64,000 nucleotides of DNA from Massilia mucilaginosa (GTDB lineage Bacteria; Pseudomonadota; Gammaproteobacteria; Burkholderiales; Burkholderiaceae_D). Positions 24,012 to 32,017 of the stretch are shown in pieces. The first letter of the stretch is position 1. Every line of letters starts with the position of its first letter. The DNA lies in NCBI RefSeq assembly GCF_011682145.1, contig NZ_WHJH01000035.1, forward strand, positions 1-64,000, written 5' to 3'. The position numbers and the translations under genes were made by a program. Below the pieces are notes generated by a model, which had not been told where the DNA came from, did not search any database, and worked only from the letters and a program-made list of their open reading frames with translations.

Positions 24012-24836
24012 ATGGGTATCGTGATCGAAAGTTATGCATTCGTTGGAGTGGCAACCCGGGCAACCGGGCCGACGGCACAGGTATGGCTGCCGCCCGGCTT
24101 CACGCTCACCGGCGGCGGCGCCTACGACATGGGCCGCGGCACCTCGAACACGCTGACCGCCTGCTACCCGACCCGCAACCAGTCCGGCGTCTACACCGGC
24201 TGGGCCGCGGCGGGACGCGACTTCGGCCTGGCCGACCCGGTGCCGCTGGCGGTGTACGCGGTCGGCATCCGCATCACCCGCGACGGCGAGCCGGTCCGGA
24301 TCGAACAGCAGGTGTTTTCGGCCACCAGCGCGCTGGTGTCGGACCCGGGCGTGAGCGTCAAGCTCGGCGCCGGCTGGATCGGCACCGGCGGCGGCGCCCA
24401 GGATAACTACGCCACCCCCGTCAACGGCAATATGCTCACCGCCAGCTACCCGCTGATCGGCGCCGATGGCAATATCTGCGGCTGGAGCGCTTCCGGGCGC
24501 GAGCACGACGCCGTCGACCAGGCCCGCGTGACCGCCTTCGTGATCGGCATCCGCACCGGGCCCGACGTGGCGCTCGAAGCGCGCATCGTCTCGAACACCA
24601 GCCTGCTGACCGGCTACCCGAGCGCGCTGGTGGCCGTCCCTCATGGCAACGCCGTGGTGGCCGGCGGCGGCGCCCTGGTCGGCGAGAGCGGGCGCGGCAC
24701 CATGCTCAGTGCCTCGTGCCCGATCATCAGCAGCCAGGACGGCCGCCTGACCGGCTGGTTCGCCGCCCGCAAGGTGCAAAAATCGGCCCCGCCGAGTGGC
24801 ATTACCGCGTATGGAGTCTTGCTTGAAGCTGCGTGA
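24012..24836 (+). CDS. Protein of three internal beta-type repeats, predicted sigma-54 target
   Basis: 274 residues made of three copies of a roughly 85-90-residue unit. The aligned cores are TLTGGGAYDM..LTACYP..YTGWAAAGRD..AVYAVGIRI, then WIGTGGGAQD..LTASYP..CGWSASGRE..TAFVIGIRT, and VVAGGGALVG..LSASCP..TGWFAARKV..TAYGVLLEA. Each unit is Gly-Gly-Gly-Ala, then a Ser/Cys-Tyr/Cys-Pro turn, a Gly-Trp, and a Tyr/Phe-containing strand. Similar GGG..SYP..GW..AY patterns occur in secreted proteins of other bacteria (from memory), but no signal peptide is seen here. ATG 24012 is preferred over ATG 23988 because GGGA lies 5-6 bases upstream. The function is unknown. Confidence 0.8.
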   Translation: MGIVIESYAFVGVATRATGPTAQVWLPPGFTLTGGGAYDMGRGTSNTLTACYPTRNQSGVYTGWAAAGRDFGLADPVPLAVYAVGIRITRDGEPVRIEQQVFSATSALVSDPGVSVKLGAGWIGTGGGAQDNYATPVNGNMLTASYPLIGADGNICGWSASGREHDAVDQARVTAFVIGIRTGPDVALEARIVSNTSLLTGYPSALVAVPHGNAVVAGGGALVGESGRGTMLSASCPIISSQDGRLTGWFAARKVQKSAPPSGITAYGVLLEAA

Positions 24837-25005
24837 CTGGATCCTGGTGCTGATGGCCGTGCTGGCGCTGGCGGCCGACCTGCCCGAGCGCGCACTCATG
24901 GCCAGCAAGCAGCCGTCGACCACCCTGACAACCGAGGCCGCGCCAGCGCAGCAGGCCCGGGCACCATATAACCTCGATCGAACGAGGGATACCGCCGGAC
25001 GATAG
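24823..25005 (+). CDS. Small secreted or anchored protein in the sigma-54 operon
   Basis: 60 residues from TTG 24823, preceded by GGAG at 6-base spacing. The frame overlaps the end of the triple-repeat gene by 14 bases. The product would start MKLRDWILVLMAVLALAADL, a basic residue pair followed by a hydrophobic core, as in a signal peptide or membrane anchor. A hydrophilic Thr/Ala/Gln-rich tail ends RTRDTAGR. An ATG at 24811 in the same frame lacks a ribosome site. It sits between the triple-repeat gene and a strong terminator, so it would be the last gene of that transcript. It is too short to be sure it is expressed. Confidence 0.5.
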   Translation: MKLRDWILVLMAVLALAADLPERALMASKQPSTTLTTEAAPAQQARAPYNLDRTRDTAGR

Positions 25006-25054
25006 GCGGATGGCGTTCCACCGCGCCCGCCGCCACCCATGTCGTCTTCTTTTA

Positions 25055-25080
25055 CGCGCACCGAGGTGCGCGTTTTTTTT
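25055..25080 (+). terminator. Rho-independent terminator closing the sigma-54 operon
   Basis: A perfect 7-base stem, CGCGCAC-cgag-GTGCGCG, is followed by eight T residues. It lies 50 bases after the small ORF stop and before the GNAT gene, so the sigma-54 transcript ends here. Confidence 0.9.
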
Positions 25081-25130
25081 CGCTGTGCCGGGTCGCCTAT
25101 AATCGGTTTTTCACCCCTACGGGAGCACCC

Positions 25131-25679
25131 ATGTTCACCATCCGCCTGGCACGCATGTCCGAAAAACCGCTGTTGGAAGCGTTGATTGCGCGCTCGGGGA
25201 CCGGGTTGGCCGCCGGTTTTTACACGCCGCAGGAAGCCGACGCCATCACGCGCGAAGTGTTCGGCGTCGACAGCGCACTGGTCGACGACGGCACCTACTT
25301 CGCCATCGAGGACGAGGGCAGGGTGGTCGCCTGCGGCGGCTGGAGCCGGCGCGCCACCGACTTTGGCGGCGACGGCGCCAAGCATGGCAACGACCGCCTG
25401 CTCGATCCGGCCAGCGAACCGGCGCGCATCCGCGCCTTTTTCGTCGATCCGTCAATGGCGCGGCGCGGGCTGGGCAGCATGCTGCTGCGGCACTGCATCG
25501 AGGCGGCCGCACAGGCCGGCTTTGGTTCGCTGGAACTGGTGTCGACCATGCCGGGCGAACCCTTGTACCTGGCGCACGGTTTCGTGGCGATCGAACCGAT
25601 CGCGCTGGCGCTGGCCGATGGCGTGGTGGTCAGGCTGACCCGCATGCGGCGCAGCCTGGCACTCCAGCCTGGCTGCTGA
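25131..25679 (+). CDS. GNAT-family N-acetyltransferase
   Basis: 182 residues. The acetyl-CoA-binding motif A is RAFFVDPSMARRGLGSMLLR, matching the R/Q-x-x-G-x-G/A pyrophosphate loop, and motif B follows in AGFGSLELVSTMPGEPLYLA. Strand beta4 is FAIEDEGRVVACGGWSRR. The acceptor is not predictable; such genes modify small molecules or protein N-termini. GGGAG precedes the ATG, and a TATAAT at 25098-25103 may be the -10 box. It is monocistronic between two terminator-type boundaries. Confidence 0.88.
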   Translation: MFTIRLARMSEKPLLEALIARSGTGLAAGFYTPQEADAITREVFGVDSALVDDGTYFAIEDEGRVVACGGWSRRATDFGGDGAKHGNDRLLDPASEPARIRAFFVDPSMARRGLGSMLLRHCIEAAAQAGFGSLELVSTMPGEPLYLAHGFVAIEPIALALADGVVVRLTRMRRSLALQPGC

Positions 25680-25811
25680 CACGCCCGAACGCCTTCGGAA
25701 ACCACTTATCAGCGTGAAATTTGTATAAATTGAACAACAAATCATCGCGCGTGCAGCGGGCGCTGCTATATTGTCATTCCCGATAATTTTGTTATTAAAT
25801 TAAGGCATTCC

Positions 25812-26681
25812 ATGAACAAATTCGCCGTAGGCGTGGTGATCGCGGCCACGCTGGCGTCACCGCTGCTGGCCCAGGCACAGGTGCGCGCTGACGCCAGTCT
25901 GAGCAATTTCTCGTACAGCCTGGTTGATTTGTTGCCCGACGATGGCATCGTGCCCTCGCTCACCATTGTCGTGCCCGCGGATTATGCCGGCGCCTCCCAG
26001 ATTTCCGCCTACCTCAGGCAGTATGGCGACACGGTCCCATCGCTGGACGACAAACGTACCCAATCTACCACCCGCTATAACCGCGACATCAATGCGCGTC
26101 TCGACACGGCTGCCGGCAAGTCAGGCGCCAGCGTGACCGGTACTGATTTCGCTTCACTGCAATTTCGCACCACGGTCTCGACCACCAGCTCCGTTGCCGG
26201 AACCCGGCAGACGTATGCGTCCGCCAGTGCCAACATTGTCGAGTTCGTGCTCTCGCCGGGCACCCAGGTCTCGTTCTTCGCCGACTTCAACGGCAGCGCG
26301 TCCGCGGCGAAGCCGGCAAGCAGTCTGTTTCGGGAAGATGCGCAAATCGATGGTTCTTTTTCTTTAGTCGGCTATGTGCAGGACCAGGTGATCGGCGGGG
26401 ACTCGAAAACGATCAGGGTGAGAGCGGCGAACGGTTATTACGACGCAAGTCCTCCTCCCATTGCGTCGAGCAGTGAGCGTTTTTCGCTGACGTTCGATAA
26501 CAACTCGGCGTTGTCATCGAATCTGAACTTGAAGTTCTCCTTGACCTCGTCCGCGGACAGTCAGTACTACAGCATGCTGCCACTGCCGGTACCCGAGCCG
26601 GCCACCACGGCCATGCTGCTTGCCGGACTGGGCCTGGTCGCGGGCGCAGCGCGCCGCCGCCGCAAGGTCCAGGGTAACTAA
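25812..26681 (+). CDS. PEP-CTERM secreted protein A
   Basis: 289 residues. The signal peptide MNKFAVGVVIAATLASPLLA is followed by a mature region without known enzymatic motifs. The protein ends with the PEP-CTERM tripartite signal: VPEPATTAMLLAGLGLVAGA, then the Arg cluster ARRRRK. In Gram-negative bacteria this tail is cut by an exosortase (XrtA/EpsH) and the protein is exported, often with exopolysaccharide. No exosortase gene is in the window. It is paralogous to the next gene; both share LTNFSYSLVDLLPxDGIxPSL-type sequence near the start. Confidence 0.9.
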   Translation: MNKFAVGVVIAATLASPLLAQAQVRADASLSNFSYSLVDLLPDDGIVPSLTIVVPADYAGASQISAYLRQYGDTVPSLDDKRTQSTTRYNRDINARLDTAAGKSGASVTGTDFASLQFRTTVSTTSSVAGTRQTYASASANIVEFVLSPGTQVSFFADFNGSASAAKPASSLFREDAQIDGSFSLVGYVQDQVIGGDSKTIRVRAANGYYDASPPPIASSSERFSLTFDNNSALSSNLNLKFSLTSSADSQYYSMLPLPVPEPATTAMLLAGLGLVAGAARRRRKVQGN

Positions 26682-26705
26682 CTCATTATTCAACTCAGGA
26701 TTTTT

Positions 26706-27563
26706 ATGAAGACAATCGTTACCACGCTGGTACTGGGCGCAACGCTCGCCGTGCCGCTGTCGGCCAGCGCGCAAGTGAGCGCGCAAGGCACCTTGACCAA
26801 TTTTTCTTACTCGCTGGTGGACTTGCTGCCGAACGACGGCATCGCGCCATCGCTGTCGATCGTCAAGCCGCTGAATCCCGCGCAGCTGGGCATCCGCGCC
26901 ATCGGGGATATCAGCGAAACCGGCTTGCGCCAGAACCGCGAGAGCAGCGAAGACAATTCGCACTTGCTGTACAGCCGCGATCTCGACGCAGGCATATCCC
27001 TCGCGCAGGGCACCGCGGTTTCGACCGTCAGCGGCACCAATTTCCAGACCCTGGCCTTGAGTACGGCCGCGTCGACCAAAAACGGCGCCGGCTACGAGCG
27101 CAGGGTGGTCGCGTCGAATTACGTGATGATCGAAGAATTCGTCCTTTCGCCAGGTACTGAGGTCAGGTTCTTTGCCGACGTGCGTGGCAGCGTGGCGAAA
27201 GCACTGCCAAGCACCAATACCCTGAAAGAGAGTTCGGAACTCTCGGCCTCGATGAGCTTCCCTGAATTCAGCGCCAACGGCTACCCGGATTTCGTTTCGG
27301 AGTTCAGCATGCGAGCGCCGTCCTGGAGCGCCGATCCGAACGCGCCGTACTCGGAGTCGGCCAGCGAGCGCTTGTCGATCATGTTCCAGAACACGGCGAA
27401 AACGTCGTGGAAGCTGAAGGTGGAGCTCACCTTGTGGTCGGAAGCGAACTCGCTCGATACCTCGCCGGTGGCCAGTCCGGTGCCGGAGCCGGCGACGTAC
27501 GGCATGCTCCTCGCCGGCCTGGCGCTGGTGGCGGGTGTCGCGCGCCGCAAGCGGCCTGCCTGA
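26706..27563 (+). CDS. PEP-CTERM secreted protein B (paralogue of A)
   Basis: 285 residues. The signal peptide MKTIVTTLVLGATLAVPLSA is followed by VSAQGTLTNFSYSLVDLLPN, close to the same region of protein A, then a shared EEFVLSPGTEVRFFADVRGS segment. The sorting tail is VPEPATYGMLLAGLALVAGV followed by ARRKRP. The 24-base gap to protein A and their similar length and layout show tandem duplication and probably one transcript. A terminator follows directly. Confidence 0.9.
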   Translation: MKTIVTTLVLGATLAVPLSASAQVSAQGTLTNFSYSLVDLLPNDGIAPSLSIVKPLNPAQLGIRAIGDISETGLRQNRESSEDNSHLLYSRDLDAGISLAQGTAVSTVSGTNFQTLALSTAASTKNGAGYERRVVASNYVMIEEFVLSPGTEVRFFADVRGSVAKALPSTNTLKESSELSASMSFPEFSANGYPDFVSEFSMRAPSWSADPNAPYSESASERLSIMFQNTAKTSWKLKVELTLWSEANSLDTSPVASPVPEPATYGMLLAGLALVAGVARRKRPA

Positions 27564-27574
27564 GTGGTGTTTGC

Positions 27575-27603
27575 ATGCGGGCGCGCGCCCGCATGGTTTT
27601 TCT
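27575..27603 (+). terminator. Terminator after the PEP-CTERM pair
   Basis: Stem ATGCGGGC-gcgc-GCCCGCAT (27575-27594), then a T run (27597-27601). It lies 12 bases past the stop of the second PEP-CTERM gene and before the convergent serB gene. Confidence 0.8.
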
Positions 27604-27617
27604 GAGCGCAGCAGCGC

Positions 27618-28469
27618 TTACGCGAGAATGTTGAGCAAGCCGTCCAGGCCGGTGTAAGTGAGCGCCACGTCGGCCTGGGCGCGCACCACCGGCTTGGCGC
27701 GGAACGCCACCGACAGGCCGGCGACGCTCATCATGGTCAGGTCGTTGGCGCCGTCGCCCATGACGATCGCTTGTGATGTATCAATGCCGATCTCACGGCA
27801 CACGCGTTCGACGGTACGCTTCTTTTCCTCGGCGTCGACAATCCCGCCCAGCACGCGGCCGGTCAGCTTGCCGTCCACGATCTCCAGCACGTTCGCATGG
27901 GTGTAGTCGAGTCCCAGGCGCGCCTTGAGGCGTTCGGTAAAGAAGGTGAACCCGCCCGACACCAGCAAGGTGCGCAGGCCGGCCGCGCGCACGGCCGCCA
28001 GCATCGCTTCGCCGCCCATCGAGATGGCCAGCCGCTCGTCGTACACGCGTTCAAGCGCCGCCGCGTCCAGCCCGGCCAGCAGCGCCACGCGCCGCGTCAG
28101 GCTTTCGGCAAACTCCAGTTCACCGCGCATGGCCGCTTCGGTAATCGCCGCCACCTGGGGCTTGAGGCCCTGCATGTCGGCGATTTCGTCGATGCACTCG
28201 ATGGTGATCAGGGTCGAATCCATGTCCATCGCCACCAGCTTGAAGTCGGCCAGCGTGCGGCCGGGCGCGATGAAGGTGGCGTCGATGCGCGCCGCGCCGG
28301 CGGCGGCCTCGATGGTCTGCTTGAGAACCTCGGAAAATTCGATGGCTTCGCAGCGGATCGCGCACTCGCCCAGCTCCGTCACCCGCGCCGGGTTGGCCAG
28401 CGCGGCGATGCGGCGCAAGGTCTCTAGGGTGGCATCAAGGCCTTGCAGCACCAGGTTCATGGTCGTCAT
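27618..28469 (-). CDS. serB: Phosphoserine phosphatase SerB
   Basis: 283 residues. The HAD motif I is VAMDMDSTLITIECIDEIAD, with the nucleophile Asp and the acid/base Asp. Motif II Ser/Thr lies in TLLVSGGFTFF, and motifs III/IV in EEKKRTVERV and VMGDGANDLTMM. An N-terminal domain of about 80 residues precedes the HAD part, as in E. coli SerB. The enzyme makes the last step of serine synthesis. It ends the mfd-serB unit: only 7 bases separate it from the mfd stop, so the two share a transcript in which serB is upstream. Confidence 0.96.
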   Translation of the reverse strand: MTTMNLVLQGLDATLETLRRIAALANPARVTELGECAIRCEAIEFSEVLKQTIEAAAGAARIDATFIAPGRTLADFKLVAMDMDSTLITIECIDEIADMQGLKPQVAAITEAAMRGELEFAESLTRRVALLAGLDAAALERVYDERLAISMGGEAMLAAVRAAGLRTLLVSGGFTFFTERLKARLGLDYTHANVLEIVDGKLTGRVLGGIVDAEEKKRTVERVCREIGIDTSQAIVMGDGANDLTMMSVAGLSVAFRAKPVVRAQADVALTYTGLDGLLNILA

Positions 28470-28476
28470 GTTCGTT

Positions 28477-31400
28477 TTACGCTAACAGTTGTTTAATCGT
28501 TTGCTTGACCTGCGTGACCCGCGCCGCCAGGTCTGGCATGCTGGCGGTGATCTTCAGCTTGTCCTGGCCGGCCAGCTTGATGTGGCGGTTTTTCTGGATC
28601 AGGGTGATGATGCGCATCGAGTCGATCGGCGGGTTGACCATGAACTGCAGGCTGGCCGCTTCGCCATGCGCGTCGATCTTGATGATGCCGACCGTCTTGG
28701 CGGCGATGCGCAGGCGGTGCGTTTCGATCAGCGCCTTGACCGGGTCGGGCAGCTTGCCGAAGCGGTCGATCAGCTCTTCCTGCATGTCGTCGATCTTCTC
28801 TTGCGCGCTGCAGTTGGCGAGGCGCTTGTAGATCGACAGGCGTTCGTGCACATCGCCGCAGAAGTCGGCCGGCAGCAGCGCCGGCACGTGCAGGTTGATT
28901 TCGGTGGTGGTGGCCAGCGGCGCGGCCAGGTCGGGTTCCTTGCCGGCCTTGAGCGAGCGTACCGCTTCGTTGAGCATGTCGGAATACAGCTGGAAGCCGA
29001 TCTCCAGCATCTCGCCCGACTGGTTCTCGCCCAGCACTTCGCCGGCGCCGCGAATTTCCAGGTCGTGCATCGCCAAAAAGAAGCCGCTGCCCAGTTCTTC
29101 CATCTGCTGGATCGCGTCCAGGCGGCGCTGCGCCTGCTTGGTCAGGCTGCTTACATCGGTGACCAGCAAATAGGCGTACGCCTGGTGGTGCGAACGGCCC
29201 ACGCGCCCGCGCAGCTGGTGCAGCTGCGCCAGGCCGAACTTGTCGGCGCGGTGCATGATGATGGTGTTCGCGGTCGGCACGTCGATGCCGGTTTCGATAA
29301 TCGTCGTGCACAGCAAAATGTTATAGCGCTGCGCCACGAAGTCGCGCATGACCTTTTCCAGGTCGCGCTCGTGCATCTGGCCGTGCGCCACGCCGATGCG
29401 CGCTTCCGGCAGCAGCTCGGCGAGCATGGCCGAGCGGTTCTGGATGGTCTCGACTTCGTTGTGCAAAAAGTAGATCTGGCCGCCGCGTTTGAGTTCGCGC
29501 AAACACGCTTCGCGGATGACCGAGCCGTCTTCGCTGCGCACGAACGTCTTGATCGCCAGCCGTTTTTGCGGGGCGGTGGCGATGATCGAAAAGTCGCGCA
29601 AGCCTTCCAGCGCCATGCCGAGCGTGCGCGGAATCGGGGTGGCGGTGAGGGTGAGCACGTCGACTTCGGCGCGCAGGGCTTTCAGCGCTTCTTTCTGGCG
29701 CACGCCGAAGCGGTGTTCTTCGTCGATGATGACCAGGCCCAGGCGGGTGAACTGCACGTCCGGCGAGAGCAGCTTGTGGGTGCCGATCACGATATCGAGC
29801 GTGCCGTCGGCCATGCCCTTGATGGCGTTGTTGATCTCCTTGCCGGTGCGAAAGCGCGACAGCTCGGCGATGCGCACCGGCCAGTCGGCGAAGCGGTCGG
29901 CGAAGGTCTGCGCGTGCTGCTCGGCCAGCAAGGTGGTCGGCGCCAGAATGGCAACCTGCTTGCCGCCCATGACGGCGATGAAGGCGGCGCGCAGCGCCAC
30001 TTCGGTCTTGCCGAAGCCGACGTCGCCGCACACCAGCCGGTCCATCGGTTTGCCGGCGGTCATGTCCTTGATGACGTTGTTGATCGCCTCGGCCTGGTCG
30101 GGCGTTTCTTCGAAGCCGAAGCTGTCGGCGAAGTTCTGGTAGTCGTGCGCCGAATATTCGAAGGAGTGGCCCTTGCGCAGCGCGCGCCGGGCGTACAGGT
30201 TAAGCAGTTCGGCGGCGGTGTCGCGCACCTGTTCGGCCGCCTTGCGCTTGGCTTTGTCCCAGGCGCCCGAGCCGAGCGCGTGCAGCGGCGCGTCTTCGGG
30301 CGAGGCGCCCGAGTAGCGCGAGATCACATGCAGCTGCGAGACCGGGACGTACAGCTTGGCGTCCTTGGCGTAGTCGAGATGCAGGAATTCGGTCTCGCCT
30401 TCGCCCAGGTCCATGCTGGTCAGGCCCATGTAGCGCCCGATGCCGTGGTTGATGTGGACCACCGGGTCGCCGATTTTCAGCTCCGACAGGTCGCGCACCA
30501 TCGACTCGACTTGCGTGACGCCTTCCTGCTTCTTTTTGCCGGCGCGCCGGCCCGAACCCGCATACAGCTCGGTCTCGGTGATGAAAACCAGGTTGCCGGC
30601 ACCCGCCTCGGACAATTCGAAGCCGGCCTGCAAGGGCGCCACGCCCAGCGCCAGCCTGGCGTCGGACTGCACGAAGCCGGCGAAGCCCTCGACCGGCACC
30701 AGCGCCAGGCTGTATTCGTTGAAGTACTGCTGCAGCGTTTCGCGCCGCCCGTTCGATTCGGCGCAGATCATCACGCGCGCATCTTGTTGCTGGTTCTGCA
30801 GCAGGTAGGCGCGCAGGTTGATCAGCGGGTCCTCGATGCGGCGGTTGACGGCAACGTTCGGAATCGGCGCCGACAGTTCGGACGGTTCCGGGTCGGCGTC
30901 TTTGGTGAGCACCCAGCGGCCGTACGCTTTGGCCAGCGTGAAAAAGTTCTCGTCGCTGAGGAACAGTTCATCGGGCGTGAGGATCGGGCGGTCGCGGTCG
31001 GCCTTGAGGAAGCGGTAGCGCGATTCGGTGTCGAGCCAGAAGCGCTTGATGGCGCCGTCGATGTCGCCTACCAAGGCCAGGCTGGCTTTTTCGGGCAGGT
31101 AGTCGAACAGGGTCGCGGTCTGCTCGAAGAACAGCGGCAGGTAGTATTCGATGCCGGCCGAGGCGATGCCGCTGCTGACATCCTTGTACACGACCGAGCG
31201 CGATGGATCGCCCTCGAAGCGTTCGCGCCAGCGGCTGCGGAAGGTGGTGCGGGCCGCGTCGTCCATCGGGAATTCGCGCCCCGGCAGCAGGCGTACTTCG
31301 CGCACCGGGTAGAGCGAGCGCTGGGTGTCGGCGTCGAAGGTGCGGATGGTTTCGATTTCGTCGCCGAACAGGTCGAGCCGGTAGGGCAGGGCGGAACCCA

Positions 31401-31932
31401 TCGGGAACAGGTCGATCAGGCCCCCGCGCACCGAGTATTCGCCGGGCGACATGACCTGCGAATTGTGGGTGTAGCCAGCCAGGGTCAGTTGTGCCTTGAG
31501 GCGCGTTTCGTCGAGCTTTTCGCCCTGCTTGAAGAAGAAGGTGTAGGCCGCCAAAAACGAGGGCGGCGCCAGACGCACCAGCGCCGTGGTGGCCGGCACG
31601 ATCAGCACATCGCACTGGCCGTTCTGGATTTCGTGCAGGGTGGCCAGGCGTTCGGAGACCAGGTCCTGGTGCGGCGAAAAGGCGTCGTAGGGCAGCGTTT
31701 CCCAGTCCGGCAGCAGGTGGCAGGCCAGCTGGCCGTCGGCGAACCAGGGGATTTCGTCGAGCAGGCGCTGGCCGTCGCTGGCGTTGGCCACGATCACGGT
31801 CAGCATCTGCTTTGCCGCCTTGAGTTCGAGCGCCGCCACCGCCAGCGCATACGCGTCCGAGGAGCCGTACAGGGTCGGGAGCGCGAAGCGGTTACCGGTT
31901 TTTGGGAGTGATTTCTTTAAATCGAAAGGCAT
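28477..31932 (-). CDS. mfd: Transcription-repair coupling factor Mfd
   Basis: 1151 residues, the family size. N-terminal UvrB-like region; the RNA polymerase interaction domain has LKIGDPVVHINHGIGRYMGL. The RecG-like motor has Walker A RLVCGDVGFGKTEVALRAAF, Walker B as LGLVIIDEEHRFGVRQKE, TLTATPIPRTLGMAL, QLHQLRGRVGRSHHQAYAYL and the C-terminal D7 region. Mfd removes stalled RNA polymerase and recruits UvrAB to the lesion. The start is ATG 31932 (MPFDLKKSLPK). It continues into serB after 7 bases. Confidence 0.97.
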   Translation of the reverse strand: MPFDLKKSLPKTGNRFALPTLYGSSDAYALAVAALELKAAKQMLTVIVANASDGQRLLDEIPWFADGQLACHLLPDWETLPYDAFSPHQDLVSERLATLHEIQNGQCDVLIVPATTALVRLAPPSFLAAYTFFFKQGEKLDETRLKAQLTLAGYTHNSQVMSPGEYSVRGGLIDLFPMGSALPYRLDLFGDEIETIRTFDADTQRSLYPVREVRLLPGREFPMDDAARTTFRSRWRERFEGDPSRSVVYKDVSSGIASAGIEYYLPLFFEQTATLFDYLPEKASLALVGDIDGAIKRFWLDTESRYRFLKADRDRPILTPDELFLSDENFFTLAKAYGRWVLTKDADPEPSELSAPIPNVAVNRRIEDPLINLRAYLLQNQQQDARVMICAESNGRRETLQQYFNEYSLALVPVEGFAGFVQSDARLALGVAPLQAGFELSEAGAGNLVFITETELYAGSGRRAGKKKQEGVTQVESMVRDLSELKIGDPVVHINHGIGRYMGLTSMDLGEGETEFLHLDYAKDAKLYVPVSQLHVISRYSGASPEDAPLHALGSGAWDKAKRKAAEQVRDTAAELLNLYARRALRKGHSFEYSAHDYQNFADSFGFEETPDQAEAINNVIKDMTAGKPMDRLVCGDVGFGKTEVALRAAFIAVMGGKQVAILAPTTLLAEQHAQTFADRFADWPVRIAELSRFRTGKEINNAIKGMADGTLDIVIGTHKLLSPDVQFTRLGLVIIDEEHRFGVRQKEALKALRAEVDVLTLTATPIPRTLGMALEGLRDFSIIATAPQKRLAIKTFVRSEDGSVIREACLRELKRGGQIYFLHNEVETIQNRSAMLAELLPEARIGVAHGQMHERDLEKVMRDFVAQRYNILLCTTIIETGIDVPTANTIIMHRADKFGLAQLHQLRGRVGRSHHQAYAYLLVTDVSSLTKQAQRRLDAIQQMEELGSGFFLAMHDLEIRGAGEVLGENQSGEMLEIGFQLYSDMLNEAVRSLKAGKEPDLAAPLATTTEINLHVPALLPADFCGDVHERLSIYKRLANCSAQEKIDDMQEELIDRFGKLPDPVKALIETHRLRIAAKTVGIIKIDAHGEAASLQFMVNPPIDSMRIITLIQKNRHIKLAGQDKLKITASMPDLAARVTQVKQTIKQLLA

Positions 31933-32017
31933 GCGCTGTGCTGGCTGGGTGCGGGACGGGTAATTATAGCCGGATCGGGGTGCGCCCGCCGATGCAAAAC
32001 CGGACAGGCGGCCACGT

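Noticed and set aside
28489-31911. Plus-strand open frame of over 1100 codons
   Set aside because: Shadow of mfd on the opposite strand, with biased low-complexity composition and no ribosome site.
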